Below are positions 17,104 to 27,100 of a stretch of DNA of 51,650 nt, in pieces. The notes under the pieces were generated by a model. It saw nothing but the letters and a program-made list of their open reading frames with translations. It was not told the origin of the DNA and did not search any database. The stretch's first letter is position 1; every line of letters begins with the position of its first letter. This DNA is from Fimbriiglobus sp. (GTDB lineage Bacteria > Planctomycetota > Planctomycetia > Gemmatales > Gemmataceae): contig JANYHV010000204.1 in the NCBI GenBank assembly GCA_025362195.1, positions 1 to 51,650 of the forward strand. The letters are read 5' to 3'. The position numbers and the translations under genes were made by a program.

Positions 17104-18141
17104 TTACTTGGCGAAGGCGGTCTTCAGCGCGTCGGCGGCGACCTTCACGGCCTCCTTCGACTTGTCCACGACCGCGCCCATGCCGAAGAACTCGTGCGTC
17201 ACACCGGGGAAGGTCTGCTGGGTGACCGGGACGCCGGCCGCCTTGAGCTTCGCGGCGTACTTGACGCCGTCGTCGAGGAGCGGGTCGATCTCGGCGTTCA
17301 GGACCGTCGCCGGCGGCAACTTCGCCAGTTGCGCTCGCATCGGGAAGGCGTAGGGGTTGATCGCGGCGCTGGAGTTGTTGTTGACGGCGTGCGCGAAGAA
17401 CCACTTCATCATCGGCTTGTCCAGCGGCTTGGCGGCGGCGTTCTTGACGTAGGACGGCGTCTCCAGGTTGTTGTCCGTCACCGGGTAAACGAGCAGTTGG
17501 TGGACCGGCAGGACCAGGCCCTTGTCGCGGGCGCGGAGGGTCGTCACGGCGGCCAGGTTGCCGCCGGCACTCTCGCCCCCGACGGCGACGCGCTCGGGGT
17601 CGCCGTTCCACGTCGCCGCGTTCTTGAGCACCCAATGGTAGCCGGCGAAGGCGTCGTCCGCGGCGGCCGGGAACGGGTGCTCCGGGGCGCGGCGGTAGTC
17701 CATCGACGCGACGATACAGTTCGCGGCGTTGCACAGCGCGCGGCACGAGGAGTCGTACGTGTCCAGGTCGGCGATGACCCAGCCGCCGCCGTGCCAGTAC
17801 GCGAGGACGGGAAACGGGCCGTCGCCCTTCGGGGTGTAAACGCGGACCGGCTGATTGCCCATCGCGGCGGGGTACATCGCGTCCTTCACCGACCCGACCG
17901 GCTCGGGGTCGAGGCTCTTGCCCTGCTTCTTCAGCAACGCCGTGACGGCGTCCGTCGGCGTCGGCTGCTTGCGGGCTTCCTCGGGCGTACACTGCGGGAT
18001 CGGCTTGCCGTTGAGCGCCGCGAGTTGGTCGAGGACCGCCTGCATTTGTGCGTCCGGCTTGGCCGGCGCTTTGTCCTGGGCGGTGGCAGTTAGCGCGGCC
18101 GTCAGGCCGAAGCCGACGGCGAACGTGAGTCGGGAAATCAT
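17104..18141 (-). CDS. Exported alpha/beta hydrolase of the hormone-sensitive lipase type
   Basis: A 345-residue esterase with a Sec signal (MISRLTFAVGFGLTAALTAT then AQ). The hormone-sensitive-lipase signature is present: oxyanion-hole HGGG in AYWHGGGWVIAD, nucleophile Ser in VGGESAGGNLAAV, catalytic Asp in EIDPLLDDG and His in GVTHEFFGM. The set is complete, so an active carboxylesterase acting in the periplasm on short-chain or acetylated substrates is likely. Its start lies 40 bp from the stop of the upstream alcohol dehydrogenase gene, with which it may be co-transcribed. The specific substrate is unknown. Confidence 0.92.
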   Translation of the reverse strand: MISRLTFAVGFGLTAALTATAQDKAPAKPDAQMQAVLDQLAALNGKPIPQCTPEEARKQPTPTDAVTALLKKQGKSLDPEPVGSVKDAMYPAAMGNQPVRVYTPKGDGPFPVLAYWHGGGWVIADLDTYDSSCRALCNAANCIVASMDYRRAPEHPFPAAADDAFAGYHWVLKNAATWNGDPERVAVGGESAGGNLAAVTTLRARDKGLVLPVHQLLVYPVTDNNLETPSYVKNAAAKPLDKPMMKWFFAHAVNNNSSAAINPYAFPMRAQLAKLPPATVLNAEIDPLLDDGVKYAAKLKAAGVPVTQQTFPGVTHEFFGMGAVVDKSKEAVKVAADALKTAFAK

Positions 18142-18180
18142 AGTGCAAATCCTCGGAGTTGGGGGTTCAAGGGTCGAGAA

Positions 18181-19353
18181 TCACGGAGTCAGGACGACCT
18201 TGATGCAGCCGTCTTTCTTGTCGCGGAAAGTGGCATACAACTTCGGCGCGTCGGCGAGTTTCGCGCGGTGCGTGATGACGCCCGACGGGTCGATCTCGCC
18301 GTTGACGATGCGGTCCATGAGCGGCTTCATGTACCGGTGGACGTGCGTCTGGCCGCTCTTCATCGTCAGCCCTTTGTTGACGAACGCGCCCATCGGCACC
18401 TTGTCGAGCAGACCGACGTAGACGCCGGGCACCGACACCGTCCCCGCCTTCCGGCACGCCATGATCGCCTGGCGGAGCGCGGTCGGCCGGTCGGTCCCCA
18501 GGCCGATGGTCGTCTTGACGGCATCGACCACCGCGCCGAGGCTGTCCCCGCCGTGCGCTTCCGCGCCGACGGAGTCGATGCACCGGTCCGGGCCGCGGCC
18601 GTGGGTCAGCTCCTGGAGTTCGTCGAAGACGGTCTTCTTCGAGAAGTCGATCGCCTCGGCTTTCCCGTACTCCCGCGCCATCTTCAGCCGCTCGGGCACG
18701 CGGTCGATGGCGATCACCCGACCGGCCCCGAACATCCAGGCGCTGCGGATGGCGAACTGGCCGACGGGGCCGCAGCCCCACACGGCGACCGTGTCGCCCG
18801 GCTCGATCCCGGCGTTCTCGGCGGCCATGTACCCGGTCGGGAAGATGTCGCTCAGGAACAGCACCTTCTCGTCCGGGATGCCGGCGGGCACCTTGAACCC
18901 GCCGACGTCGGCGAACGGCACGCGGACGTACTCGGCCTGGCCGCCGGCGAACCCGCCCATCATGTGCGAGTAGCCGAACAGGCCGGACGGCGAGTGGCCC
19001 ATCGCCTCCTCGGCGATCTTCTTGTTCGGGTTCGAGTTGTCGCAGCACGAGTAAAGGGTTTTCTGGCAGAAGAAGCAGTTCCCGCAGGCCATCGTGAACG
19101 GGACGACGATGCGGTCGCCCTTCTTCAGGTTTGTGATCGCCTTGCCCGTCTCGACGACCTCGCCCATGAACTCGTGGCCGAGGATGTCGCCCGACTCCAT
19201 CGTCGGCATGTAGCCGTCGAAGAGGTGCAAGTCACTGCCGCAAATGGCGGTCGAGGTGACCTTCACGATCACGTCGCGGGGGTCAATGATTTTGGGGTCC
19301 GGGACGGTGTCCACGCGGACATCGCCCTTGCCGTGCCAACACAAGGCCTGCAT
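18181..19353 (-). CDS. Zinc-dependent alcohol/formaldehyde dehydrogenase
   Basis: A 390-residue medium-chain dehydrogenase. Catalytic zinc ligands appear as C38 in [14 protein letters not shown] and the HE pair in GHEFMGEVV. The structural-zinc cysteines cluster in [15 protein letters not shown]. The Rossmann glycine motif is [15 protein letters not shown], and AIDRVPERL suggests NAD(H) binding. The length and the [20 protein letters not shown] segment place it with glutathione-independent formaldehyde dehydrogenase/threonine-dehydrogenase-like enzymes, as often annotated in planctomycetes. It is cytoplasmic. It is co-directional with the esterase (40 bp downstream) and with the propeller gene 100 bp upstream. 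The exact substrate is not readable from sequence. Confidence 0.92.
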   Translation of the reverse strand: MQALCWHGKGDVRVDTVPDPKIIDPRDVIVKVTSTAICGSDLHLFDGYMPTMESGDILGHEFMGEVVETGKAITNLKKGDRIVVPFTMACGNCFFCQKTLYSCCDNSNPNKKIAEEAMGHSPSGLFGYSHMMGGFAGGQAEYVRVPFADVGGFKVPAGIPDEKVLFLSDIFPTGYMAAENAGIEPGDTVAVWGCGPVGQFAIRSAWMFGAGRVIAIDRVPERLKMAREYGKAEAIDFSKKTVFDELQELTHGRGPDRCIDSVGAEAHGGDSLGAVVDAVKTTIGLGTDRPTALRQAIMACRKAGTVSVPGVYVGLLDKVPMGAFVNKGLTMKSGQTHVHRYMKPLMDRIVNGEIDPSGVITHRAKLADAPKLYATFRDKKDGCIKVVLTP

Positions 19354-19453
19354 CGAAATGCTCCGAAAGTGGTGCGGGGAAAAGCTCCCCCGGGGGTACG
19401 CCGACGCGACCCGCCTAGCACACCGCGCGCCGAAAAATCCGACCCGACGGGTG

Positions 19454-20596
19454 TCATTTCGCCCGCCCGGGCGGAAGCGCGACCGGCGTGCCGTCGATCT
19501 TGACGCGGAAGAGTGTGTACGGCTTTTGCCGCACGTCTTTGCCCGAATGGAACTGCTTCTGGCGGTGCAATTGATTGGCGATGAAGTACAGGTACCCGTC
19601 GGCGGCGACCGAGAGCGTGTCCGGCCACAACGCCCGCGGGTCGCAGACGATCGTGTCGTAGCTGCCGTCGGCGTTGCGGCGCATGACGGCGTTGTGTTCG
19701 TAGTTCGTCAGGTACAGCCGGCCCTGGGCGTCGGACTCCAATCCGTCCGAGGCGAACGGTCGGGCGCCCAGGTCTTCGACCGCCTTCGGGTCGATTTCCC
19801 CGTCGGCGAGTAGGGCAGCGGTCGGAACGCGGTACAGCCGGCGGCTCGACAGCGGACAGTAGTAAAGGTGTTTGCCGTCGCTCGAAATGGCGATCCCGTC
19901 CGCCCCGAAGGTCATCGCCTTCGGGGCCTGGCCGGGCTTGCGCTGCAGGAGCGGCCGGCCTTCGACGAGGGGCAGGAAGTTCCCGTCCGCCTTCGTCGAG
20001 GGGTGGTCGTTCAACCGGCGGCGGCACGCGCCACTGTCGAGGTCGATGACGATGATCGCGTTCGGCCCGTCGGTGCTGGAGTCGGTCACGTAGGCGACCC
20101 CCGCCTTGCCGCGGGTTAGGTCGAACCGCACGTCGTTCAGGTACGTCGTCGGCAAGGCCACGTCGGCCGGCACGGGGATCGACTTGAACACCTTGTTCGT
20201 GGTCAAATCGACGCCGACGAGCTTCGCCCCGCCGGGGACGACGGGGCCGAACACGACGCTGCCCGTGTCGAGGACCCACAACCGGTCCGCCGAATCGACG
20301 ACGACGCTTTGCACCGAGACGAACGTCTCGCCCGGCCTGGCCTCGTCGGAGACGTTGACGGCGGCGTCCGGGTAGGCGGTCGCGACCCCGGCTTTGACCT
20401 CGGCGACGGTGAACGTGACGGCGTCGCCCCACCGCGGGTAGTTGACGAAGACGCGGCCCGCTTTCGACACCGCGACCCCGGTCGGCATCGGCCCGTCGAA
20501 CGTCGCCACGACTTCCAGGTTCCCGACCGGCGTCGCCACGGGCAAGGCCGGCGCGGGCGGTTGCAGGAGTAGCGCGAGGGCGAGGAACGGTCCCAT
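19454..20596 (-). CDS. Exported major royal jelly/yellow-type propeller protein
   Basis: A 380-residue protein with a signal peptide ([19 protein letters not shown]). The mature part has features of the MRJP/yellow family: [19 protein letters not shown] near the N-terminus, [50 protein letters not shown] and [19 protein letters not shown]. These repeats form a six-bladed propeller similar to strictosidine-synthase/SMP-30 lactonase folds, so it may bind or hydrolyse a small molecule such as a lactone. The frame stays open upstream to 20881, but only the ATG at 20596 gives a signal peptide at the N-terminus. Enzyme activity in bacterial members is not established. Confidence 0.85.
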   Translation of the reverse strand: MGPFLALALLLQPPAPALPVATPVGNLEVVATFDGPMPTGVAVSKAGRVFVNYPRWGDAVTFTVAEVKAGVATAYPDAAVNVSDEARPGETFVSVQSVVVDSADRLWVLDTGSVVFGPVVPGGAKLVGVDLTTNKVFKSIPVPADVALPTTYLNDVRFDLTRGKAGVAYVTDSSTDGPNAIIVIDLDSGACRRRLNDHPSTKADGNFLPLVEGRPLLQRKPGQAPKAMTFGADGIAISSDGKHLYYCPLSSRRLYRVPTAALLADGEIDPKAVEDLGARPFASDGLESDAQGRLYLTNYEHNAVMRRNADGSYDTIVCDPRALWPDTLSVAADGYLYFIANQLHRQKQFHSGKDVRQKPYTLFRVKIDGTPVALPPGRAK

Positions 20597-20901
20597 GAAA
20601 CGGACTCCGAAGGGTTTGACGATGCGCGGCACGAGCCGGGCAACCGGCAAACATCGTGCCAGCGGCGGGGCGACGACGTTCAAAATCAGGACGGGTTTGC
20701 CGCGGGTGCCGAACGACGGCCGCGTGCGACAATTCGTGCGCGGCGGCGTATTCTCTCCGGTTGCAATTGCCGATAGAATGTCGTTGTCGAACCGTTGAGC
20801 TGTTTCCAGCGTTCGGTTCATGGGGTCGCACTCGTGCGGTCTCAAGTTTCGCGCGAGATTTCGCGCCAGGAATTCCTCCACCCTTTTATTTCGAGGGAAT
20901 C
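20597..20901. other. 305-bp divergent intergenic region
   Basis: The gap lies between the propeller gene (minus) and the DUF1559 gene (plus). I find no convincing promoter hexamer pair on either strand; the best -10 candidates (TATTCT near 20750 and TAGAAT near 20776) lack suitable -35 partners. A short palindrome GCAATTGC and two direct TTTCGCGC copies are present. No gene or RNA is recognised. Confidence 0.5.
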
Positions 20902-21939
20902 ATGGTCCGCTCTCCCCGCAAGTCGGGATTCACGCTGATCGAGTTGTTGGTGGTGATCGCCATCATTGCGATCCTGATCGGCCTGCTCCTGCCCGCCGTC
21001 CAAAAGGTCCGCGAGGCCGCCGCGCGGATGAAGTGCCAGAACAACTTGAAGCAGTTGGGCCTAGCCCTTCACGGCTTCCACGACGTGAACAAGAGCTTCC
21101 CGCAGGGTAAAAGCCCGTCGTTCCCCGCCCCCGCGCCGGTCTACGCCCGCTGGTCGATCCACAGCCAACTGCTGCCGTACATCGAACAGGACAACCTGTT
21201 CAAAAGCATCGACTTCACCCGCCCGCCCGAGACCCCGGGGATGCAGGGCGTGATCAACTTCATGCCGGCCTACCAGAACCCGGGCCGGGAGAACGCGGCC
21301 GCGTGCCGGACGTCCGTGACGACCTTCCTGTGCCCGTCCGACCCGGCCCCGCAGCCGGGCGATTGGCCGGGCCAGAACAACTACTTGGCCAGCCAAGGGG
21401 TGCAGTTCTTGTGCGACCTGACCGAGTCGCAGGCGAGCACTATCGCGCCGAACGAACGGCCGGACGGCCCGCTGTATTTCTTGAGCAAAGTGAAGATGAC
21501 CGACCTGTCCGACGGCACGAGCAACACGGCCGTCTTCAGCGAGAAGCGGCGCGGCCAGGGCAACCCCGACCCGAAGACGGACCAGAAGGTGATGCCGGTG
21601 CAATCGACCCTGGACGCCGCTTACAACACGTGCAAGGGACTCAACCCGTTGACCGCGACCCCGCTGACCAGCAAGCAGGGGTACAGTTGGGTCATGGGCG
21701 AGATGTGCTGCACGACCTACAACCACGTCTCGACCCCGAACACGACGACTTGCGCCAGTACCGGGTTCCCCGGCAACATGTCGAACATGGCGATGGTGGT
21801 GCCGCCGTCGAGTGCGCACACCGGCGGGGTCAACGTGGTCTACGGGGACGGTTCGGTGCGGTTCATCCAGGACGCGATTAGCCTCGCCGGGTGGCGGGCG
21901 ATGGGAACGATCAAGGGCGGCGAGGTGATCAGCGAATGA
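20902..21939 (+). CDS. DUF1559 prepilin-like protein
   Basis: A 345-residue protein of the large planctomycete DUF1559 family. The N-terminus carries a type IV prepilin signal ([20 protein letters not shown], then [16 protein letters not shown]), cleaved before Phe. The family continuation is [17 protein letters not shown]. The C-terminus has the family's H-x9-DG motif, seen as [17 protein letters not shown]. These proteins are thought to be pseudopilin-like surface or secretion components; individual roles are unknown. The ATG at 20902 sits directly before the prepilin leader with GAGGGAA upstream. It overlaps the next gene by 4 bp (ATGA) and heads the run leading to the metal-efflux genes. 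Confidence 0.93.
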   Translation: MVRSPRKSGFTLIELLVVIAIIAILIGLLLPAVQKVREAAARMKCQNNLKQLGLALHGFHDVNKSFPQGKSPSFPAPAPVYARWSIHSQLLPYIEQDNLFKSIDFTRPPETPGMQGVINFMPAYQNPGRENAAACRTSVTTFLCPSDPAPQPGDWPGQNNYLASQGVQFLCDLTESQASTIAPNERPDGPLYFLSKVKMTDLSDGTSNTAVFSEKRRGQGNPDPKTDQKVMPVQSTLDAAYNTCKGLNPLTATPLTSKQGYSWVMGEMCCTTYNHVSTPNTTTCASTGFPGNMSNMAMVVPPSSAHTGGVNVVYGDGSVRFIQDAISLAGWRAMGTIKGGEVISE

Positions 21940-22343
21940 CGCGCCACCACTTGCGACAACTCGCCTTGATCCTGGCGCTGGCCGCCGCCGGCTGTTCGCG
22001 CGGCGGCAAGGTCGAAGACTTCACCCCGGCCACGGCCAACGCGCGTCGAGCGCTGGAGGCGGCCCTGGGGCACTGGCAAGGCGGCGGCCAACCCGGGGCC
22101 GTGCCGGGCACGTCGCCGGCCGTCGAGGTGGCGGACGCGAAGTGGAAAGCCGGCGTGAAGCTCAAGGCGTACGAGATTATCGCCGAAGAGCCGCTCGACG
22201 GCGTCGGCCCGCGGTTCTTCAAAGTCCGCCTGACCCCACCGACCGGGCCGGCGGTCGAGACCCGGTACGCCGTGCTGGGCATCGACCCGCTCCTGGTCTA
22301 CCGCGACGAGGACTACCAGAAGTTGTCCGGGACCGGCAAATGA
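21936..22343 (+). CDS. Small lipoprotein (paralogue A)
   Basis: A 135-residue lipoprotein starting at the ATG that overlaps the DUF1559 stop. The signal ends in the lipobox LAAAGC. The mature domain follows the pattern of [20 protein letters not shown], then [19 protein letters not shown] and a hydrophobic strand [17 protein letters not shown]. The same order of motifs occurs in the next gene, so the two are tandem paralogues. Small lipoproteins of this type regularly follow DUF1559 genes in planctomycetes. It overlaps the next gene by 4 bp (ATGA). I infer an outer-membrane or periplasmic accessory role for the pseudopilin. Confidence 0.82.
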   Translation: MTRHHLRQLALILALAAAGCSRGGKVEDFTPATANARRALEAALGHWQGGGQPGAVPGTSPAVEVADAKWKAGVKLKAYEIIAEEPLDGVGPRFFKVRLTPPTGPAVETRYAVLGIDPLLVYRDEDYQKLSGTGK

Positions 22344-22786
22344 GACGGCTCCGTTGGGCGGCGGTGATCGTCGCGGTTTCCGCCGGCTGCTCCGAGCGAA
22401 CCCCGCGGGCGGCCGACTTCGTGCCGACCGAAGCCGCGGCCCGGGCGGCCCTCGACGCCTCGCTGAACGCCTGGGCGACCGGGGACGCGGGGTCGGTCGC
22501 GACGGGCACCCCGGTTCCGGTCGAGGTGGCCGACGGCTTGCGGACCAAAGGCCGCACCCTCGTGAAGTACGAAATCCTCGGCCCGGTCCCGGCCGACGCC
22601 CCGCGCTGCTTCGCCGTGCGGATGACCCTCGGCAACCCGGCCCAGGACGTGCGCGAGCGGTACGTCGTCCTCGGCCTCGACCCGGTCTGGGTCTGGCGGC
22701 ACGACGACTACGTGATGCTCACGCACTGGGACCACACCATGACTGCCGACAAGTCCAAGCCGGCCGGCCCTCCCCCGAAACGGTGA
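22340..22786 (+). CDS. Small lipoprotein (paralogue B)
   Basis: A 148-residue lipoprotein with lipobox VSAGC. It mirrors the preceding protein: FVPTEAAARAALDASLNAWA corresponds to [39 protein letters not shown] to [20 protein letters not shown], and YVVLGLDPVWVWRHDDYVM to [18 protein letters not shown]. The tail is Pro/Lys-rich. It starts at the ATG overlapping the stop of paralogue A and ends 4 bp before the efflux adaptor gene. Tandem duplication followed by divergence is the simplest origin. The molecular function is not known. Confidence 0.82.
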   Translation: MRRLRWAAVIVAVSAGCSERTPRAADFVPTEAAARAALDASLNAWATGDAGSVATGTPVPVEVADGLRTKGRTLVKYEILGPVPADAPRCFAVRMTLGNPAQDVRERYVVLGLDPVWVWRHDDYVMLTHWDHTMTADKSKPAGPPPKR

Positions 22787-22790
22787 CCCC

Positions 22791-24092
22791 ATGTCCGACG
22801 ACCCGCCGCGAGGGACCGGGTGGCGCTTCGCCCGCCGGGCGACGGCGATTGCCGCCGCCCGCTTGCGCTTCCCGCTGCTCATCGGCGGCGTGCTCGCCTT
22901 CCTGGCCGGGTGGCCGTACCTCAAGAACGCCTTCGAGAAGCTGACGGTCACCGGTTCGAGCGGCGGGCCGGTCTCGGGCGACACCGAGTACTGGTGCCCG
23001 ATGTGCCCGGGAGTGCTGTCCGACTGGCCGACCAAGTGCCCGGTCTGCAGCATGGCCCTCGTCCGCCGGCAGAAGGGCGACATGACGCCGCTGCCCGACG
23101 GCGTCGTCGCGCGGGTGCAACTCTCCCCGTACCGCGTCCAACTCGCCGGCCTGCGGACCGCCCCGGTCGAGTTCCGCCGGCTGGAAAGCGAGGCCGTCGT
23201 CGGCGGCCTGCTCGAAGCCGCGGCCGGGTCGCAAGCCCCGCTCACCCTGACCGCCGACGTGTTCGAGCCGGCCGCGTCCGGGTTGAGTCTGGGTCAAATT
23301 GGTACGGTCTCGTCGGACGCCTTCCCCGACGAACTGACCACCGGCCGCGTCGTCGAGATCGCGCCGTCGGCTACAGCTGCGGCCGGGCTGCGGGTGCGGG
23401 TGCGACTCGACAACCCGCGCACCGACCTGCGTCCCGGCACCTACGCGGCGGCCAAGTTCCGCACGCCAGTCGCCGCACTCGAATCGTCCCGCCGGGTCGA
23501 GCGGGCACGCTGGGGCGAGTACGCCGCCCTCGGGTTGATCGCCGGGCCGGACGGCGCGCTCGTGGTCTTGGGCGAAGCGGCCGTCCGACAGGCCGCGGCG
23601 GCGGCGGGGCTGACCCTCTGCGTGCCGGAGGCGGCGGTCATCGACACGGGGCCGCGGCGGGTCGTTTACGTCGAGACGATGCCGGGCGTGTACGACGCGG
23701 TCGAAGTGCGGCTCGGCCGGCGCTGCGGCGACTATTACCCGGTCCGCGGGGGGTTGGAGCCGGGCCAGAAGGTCGCCACCGCCGGGGCGATCCTCCTCGA
23801 CGCCGAGACGCGGTTGAACCCGAGTGTCGCCGCGAGCTACTTCGGGGCCGGCAGTCGCCCGAGCGTCGCCCCCACGACTGCGGTGACCCCGCATCCCGGG
23901 GCGACTGCGGCCGACGACGGCTTGCTCATCGCGGCGCAAAAAATCTGCCCGGTGACCGGCGAGCCGCTCGGGTCGATGGGCGCGCCGGTGCGGGTGGCGG
24001 TCGCGGGCAAGGCCGTGTTCGTCTGCTGCAAGGGGTGCGAAAAGCCGCTCCTGCGCAGCCCCGCCGAGTACCTGGCGAAGCTCCCGAAGTGA
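22791..24092 (+). CDS. RND metal-efflux periplasmic adaptor (CusB-like) with metal-binding modules at both ends
   Basis: A 433-residue adaptor. An N-terminal TM (PLLIGGVLAFLAGWPYL) anchors it. A heavy-metal-binding domain follows, with two CxxC pairs (C69/C72 in EYWCPMCPG and C83/C86 in KCPVCSMAL), as in CusB-type adaptors. The central part has the membrane-fusion-protein folds (VVARVQLSPYRVQLAGLRT, TLTADVFEP, LRPGTYAAAKFRTPV, RRVVYVETMPGVYDAVEV, GLEPGQKVATAGAILLDAE). The last 50 residues hold another cysteine motif (KICPVTGEPL and VFVCCKGCEKPL), resembling YHS-type metal domains. It would link the pump encoded next to an outer-membrane channel; no TolC/CusC-type gene is in the window. The coiled-coil hairpin is short or absent. 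Confidence 0.88.
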   Translation: MSDDPPRGTGWRFARRATAIAAARLRFPLLIGGVLAFLAGWPYLKNAFEKLTVTGSSGGPVSGDTEYWCPMCPGVLSDWPTKCPVCSMALVRRQKGDMTPLPDGVVARVQLSPYRVQLAGLRTAPVEFRRLESEAVVGGLLEAAAGSQAPLTLTADVFEPAASGLSLGQIGTVSSDAFPDELTTGRVVEIAPSATAAAGLRVRVRLDNPRTDLRPGTYAAAKFRTPVAALESSRRVERARWGEYAALGLIAGPDGALVVLGEAAVRQAAAAAGLTLCVPEAAVIDTGPRRVVYVETMPGVYDAVEVRLGRRCGDYYPVRGGLEPGQKVATAGAILLDAETRLNPSVAASYFGAGSRPSVAPTTAVTPHPGATAADDGLLIAAQKICPVTGEPLGSMGAPVRVAVAGKAVFVCCKGCEKPLLRSPAEYLAKLPK

Positions 24093-24112
24093 CCGCCCCG
24101 CCTGGACTCGGC

Positions 24113-27100
24113 ATGATCGACCGCGTCATCACGTTCTCGGTCCGCCGCCGCTGGGTCGTCGTCGCCGCGGCGGTCGTGCTCGCGGTCTGGGGGGCGTACT
24201 CGGCGGCCCGCACGCCGGTCGATGCGATCCCCGACCTGTCCGAAAACCAGGTCGTCGTGTTCACCGAATGGCCCGGCCACGGCCCGGCGGAAATCGAGGA
24301 CCAGATCTCGTACCCGTTGGCGCTCGAACTCAAGGGCCTCGACGGCGTCCGCGTCGTGCGGTCGTCGAGCGACGTGGGCTTTTCGACCGTGAGCGTCGTC
24401 TTCGAGGACCGCGTCGGCTGGGACGCCGGCCGGCGGCAGGTCGGCGACGCGCTGGCCCGGTCGGCCGCCCGGTGGCCGGCCGGCGCGACCCCCCGGCTCG
24501 CCCCGGACGCCGCCGCGACGGGCCAAATCTTCTGGTACACTGTCGAGGGCAAGGGGTACGACCCCGGCCGGCTGCGCGCGGTCCAGGACTGGTTCGTCCG
24601 CCCGCAACTCGCCGCCGTGCCGGGGGTCGCCGAGGTCGCCAGCGTCGGCGGGCTGCAGCTCGAGTACCAGGTCGAACTCGACCCGCACCGCCTCCGCGCC
24701 CGCGGGGTATCGGCCGGGCAGGTGGTCGAGGCCGTCCGCCGGGCGAACGCCGCGGTCGGCGGCGACGTGGTCGTCAAGGGCAGCGCCGAGTACGTCGCCC
24801 GCGCCGCCGGCTGGCTCGGCGCGCGGCCGGGCCGACCGGACGCCCCGCCCGACCCGCAGCGGGTGGTGCGCGACCTGGAGGACGTGACCGTCGCCGCCGC
24901 GGACGGCACGCCGGTCCCGCTCGCCGACCTGGGGACGGTCGCGCTCGGCAGCGCCCCGCGGCGTGGCATTCTCGAGAAGGACGGGAGTGAGGCGACCGGC
25001 GGCGTCGTCCTCTTGCGGCACGGCGAGAACCCGCTCGAAGTCACCCGCGCACTGCGGGCGAAGGTCCGGGGGCTGCGCCCCGGCCTGCCGCCGGGCGTGC
25101 GGATCGTGGTCGCTTACGACCGCACCCCGCTCATCGAGGGCACCGTCGGCACGGTCACCGGCACGCTACTCGAAGCGATCCTGACGGCGACCGTTTGCAT
25201 CGTCGTCGTGCTGCGGCACCTGCGGACGGCCTTCGTCGTCGCCCTCACGCTGCCCCTCGCCGTGCTGTTCTCGTTCGGCGTCATCGACCTGCTCCGCCGC
25301 ACGGGTGTCGTCGCCGTCGAGACCAACCTGATGTCGCTGGCCGGGCTGACGATCTCGATCGGGGTGCTGGTCGATTCGTCCATCGTGACGGCCGAGAATG
25401 TCGTGCACCGCTTGAAGACGCGGTACGGCGAGCAGCCCGTCCGCGGCGACACCCGGGACGACGTGATCGCCGCGTGCCGGGAGGTCGGCCGGCCGATCGT
25501 CTTCTCCGTGCTCGTCGTGCTCGTGTCGTTCCTGCCGGTGTTCGCGCTGGGCGGGCTGGAGGGCAAGATGTTCCACCCGCTCGCGTACACCAAGTCGTTC
25601 GCCCTGGTCGGGGTCGGGCTGCTGTCCCTGACCCTCGTCCCGGCCCTGTGTAGCTTCTTCGTCAAGGGGCGGCTGCGGTCCGAAGAGCAGGTCGGGATCG
25701 TCCGCGGGTTGGTGCGGGTTTACCGCCCGGTGCTGGCGTACTTGATCGACCGGCCGGCGGGCATCGTCGCCTTCGTCGGGCTGACCTTCGTCCTCGGGGC
25801 CGCCCCGTTCGGCGCGCCGGGGTTGATGCCGGTCGTGGTCGCCGTCGCCGTCGCCGGGAGCGTCTGGGCGGCGTCCCGCACGCGGACGAAGTTCGCCGTC
25901 GCCGGCGGGTTGGTCGTCGTCGGGCTGGCGGCCGGGCAGTGGGTGACGCCGCTGCCGCGCGAGTTCTTGACCCCGCTCGACGAGGGCACAGCGATGGACA
26001 TGCCGATCACCGTCCCGCGCATGTCGGCGGCGCAGGCGGGGGACGACTTGCGCGCCCGGGACATGATCCTGTGCCGCTTCCCGGAAGTCGAGATGGTCGT
26101 CGGCAAGGCCGGGCGGGCCGAGACGGCGAGCGACCCGGCCCCGCTCGACATGATCGAGACGATGATCGGCTTCCGGCCGCGCGAGTTCTGGCCCCGCCGC
26201 TGCCTCCGCCCGGCCGACGCCGAACGGCACGCGGCCGACGTTTTGGACGCACTCATCGCCGCCGGGCTGGTCCGCGACCCCGGCGACCGCCGCGACCCGG
26301 CCGCCGCCGCCGCGATGGCCGCGGTGCCCCTGTTCGACGCCCAAATCCGCGAAGCGGCGTACCAGCGGAACAAGGAGTTCGAGCGCGACCTGGGGCTGCG
26401 ACTGGCCCGGTTCGCCGGCGAAGAATTGGTCGCCCGACTCGGCCGCGACGGCGCGCTCGCGGCCGGCACCGCGGCCGGCGGACTGGTCGCGTTGACCGAC
26501 TCGGTCCTCCCGGCACACGCCGCGCACCTGGGCATGGAGCCGACGCCGGAAGCGGTCGCGGCGCTGGTCGACGACGTGCTCCGCAAGCTCACCGACCTCG
26601 GGGCGGTCGCGCCCCGGGCGGCCCCCGACCGGCGGCCCGCGGAGTGGCTCGGTCGGCTGCTCCCGCTCGGCGATTCGACGCTCGCCGGGCAGGTGTTCGC
26701 CGCCGTGAAGGCCCGGCACCGCGAGCAGTGGCAGGCGCACGCGACCCGGTTGAACGCGGAACTCCTCGACCGCGCCGCCGGGCTGTACACCCGGCTGGCC
26801 CTCGAAGCCCTGCTCGGCGCGTGCGAAATCACCGACCCCCGCGTCGCCGCAGCGGTCCGGCAGTGGCACCAGGTGCGGTCCGCCGTCCCGGCCGCCGGCG
26901 GGCACCACCACGGCAGTGCCCTGCCCTTCCTCGACCCGGTCCCGGGACTCGACGCCGTGCAGGCCGAGCAGACGCGGCGGCTGGCCCGCCGGCTGCTCCT
27001 GTGGCCGCGCGGCCGGGTCGAACTGGCCGGGTCCGGCGGGGAGATGGACCGCGCGCTCCAGGTGCCCGGGTGGACCAACGTCTGGACCATGCCGATCCAG

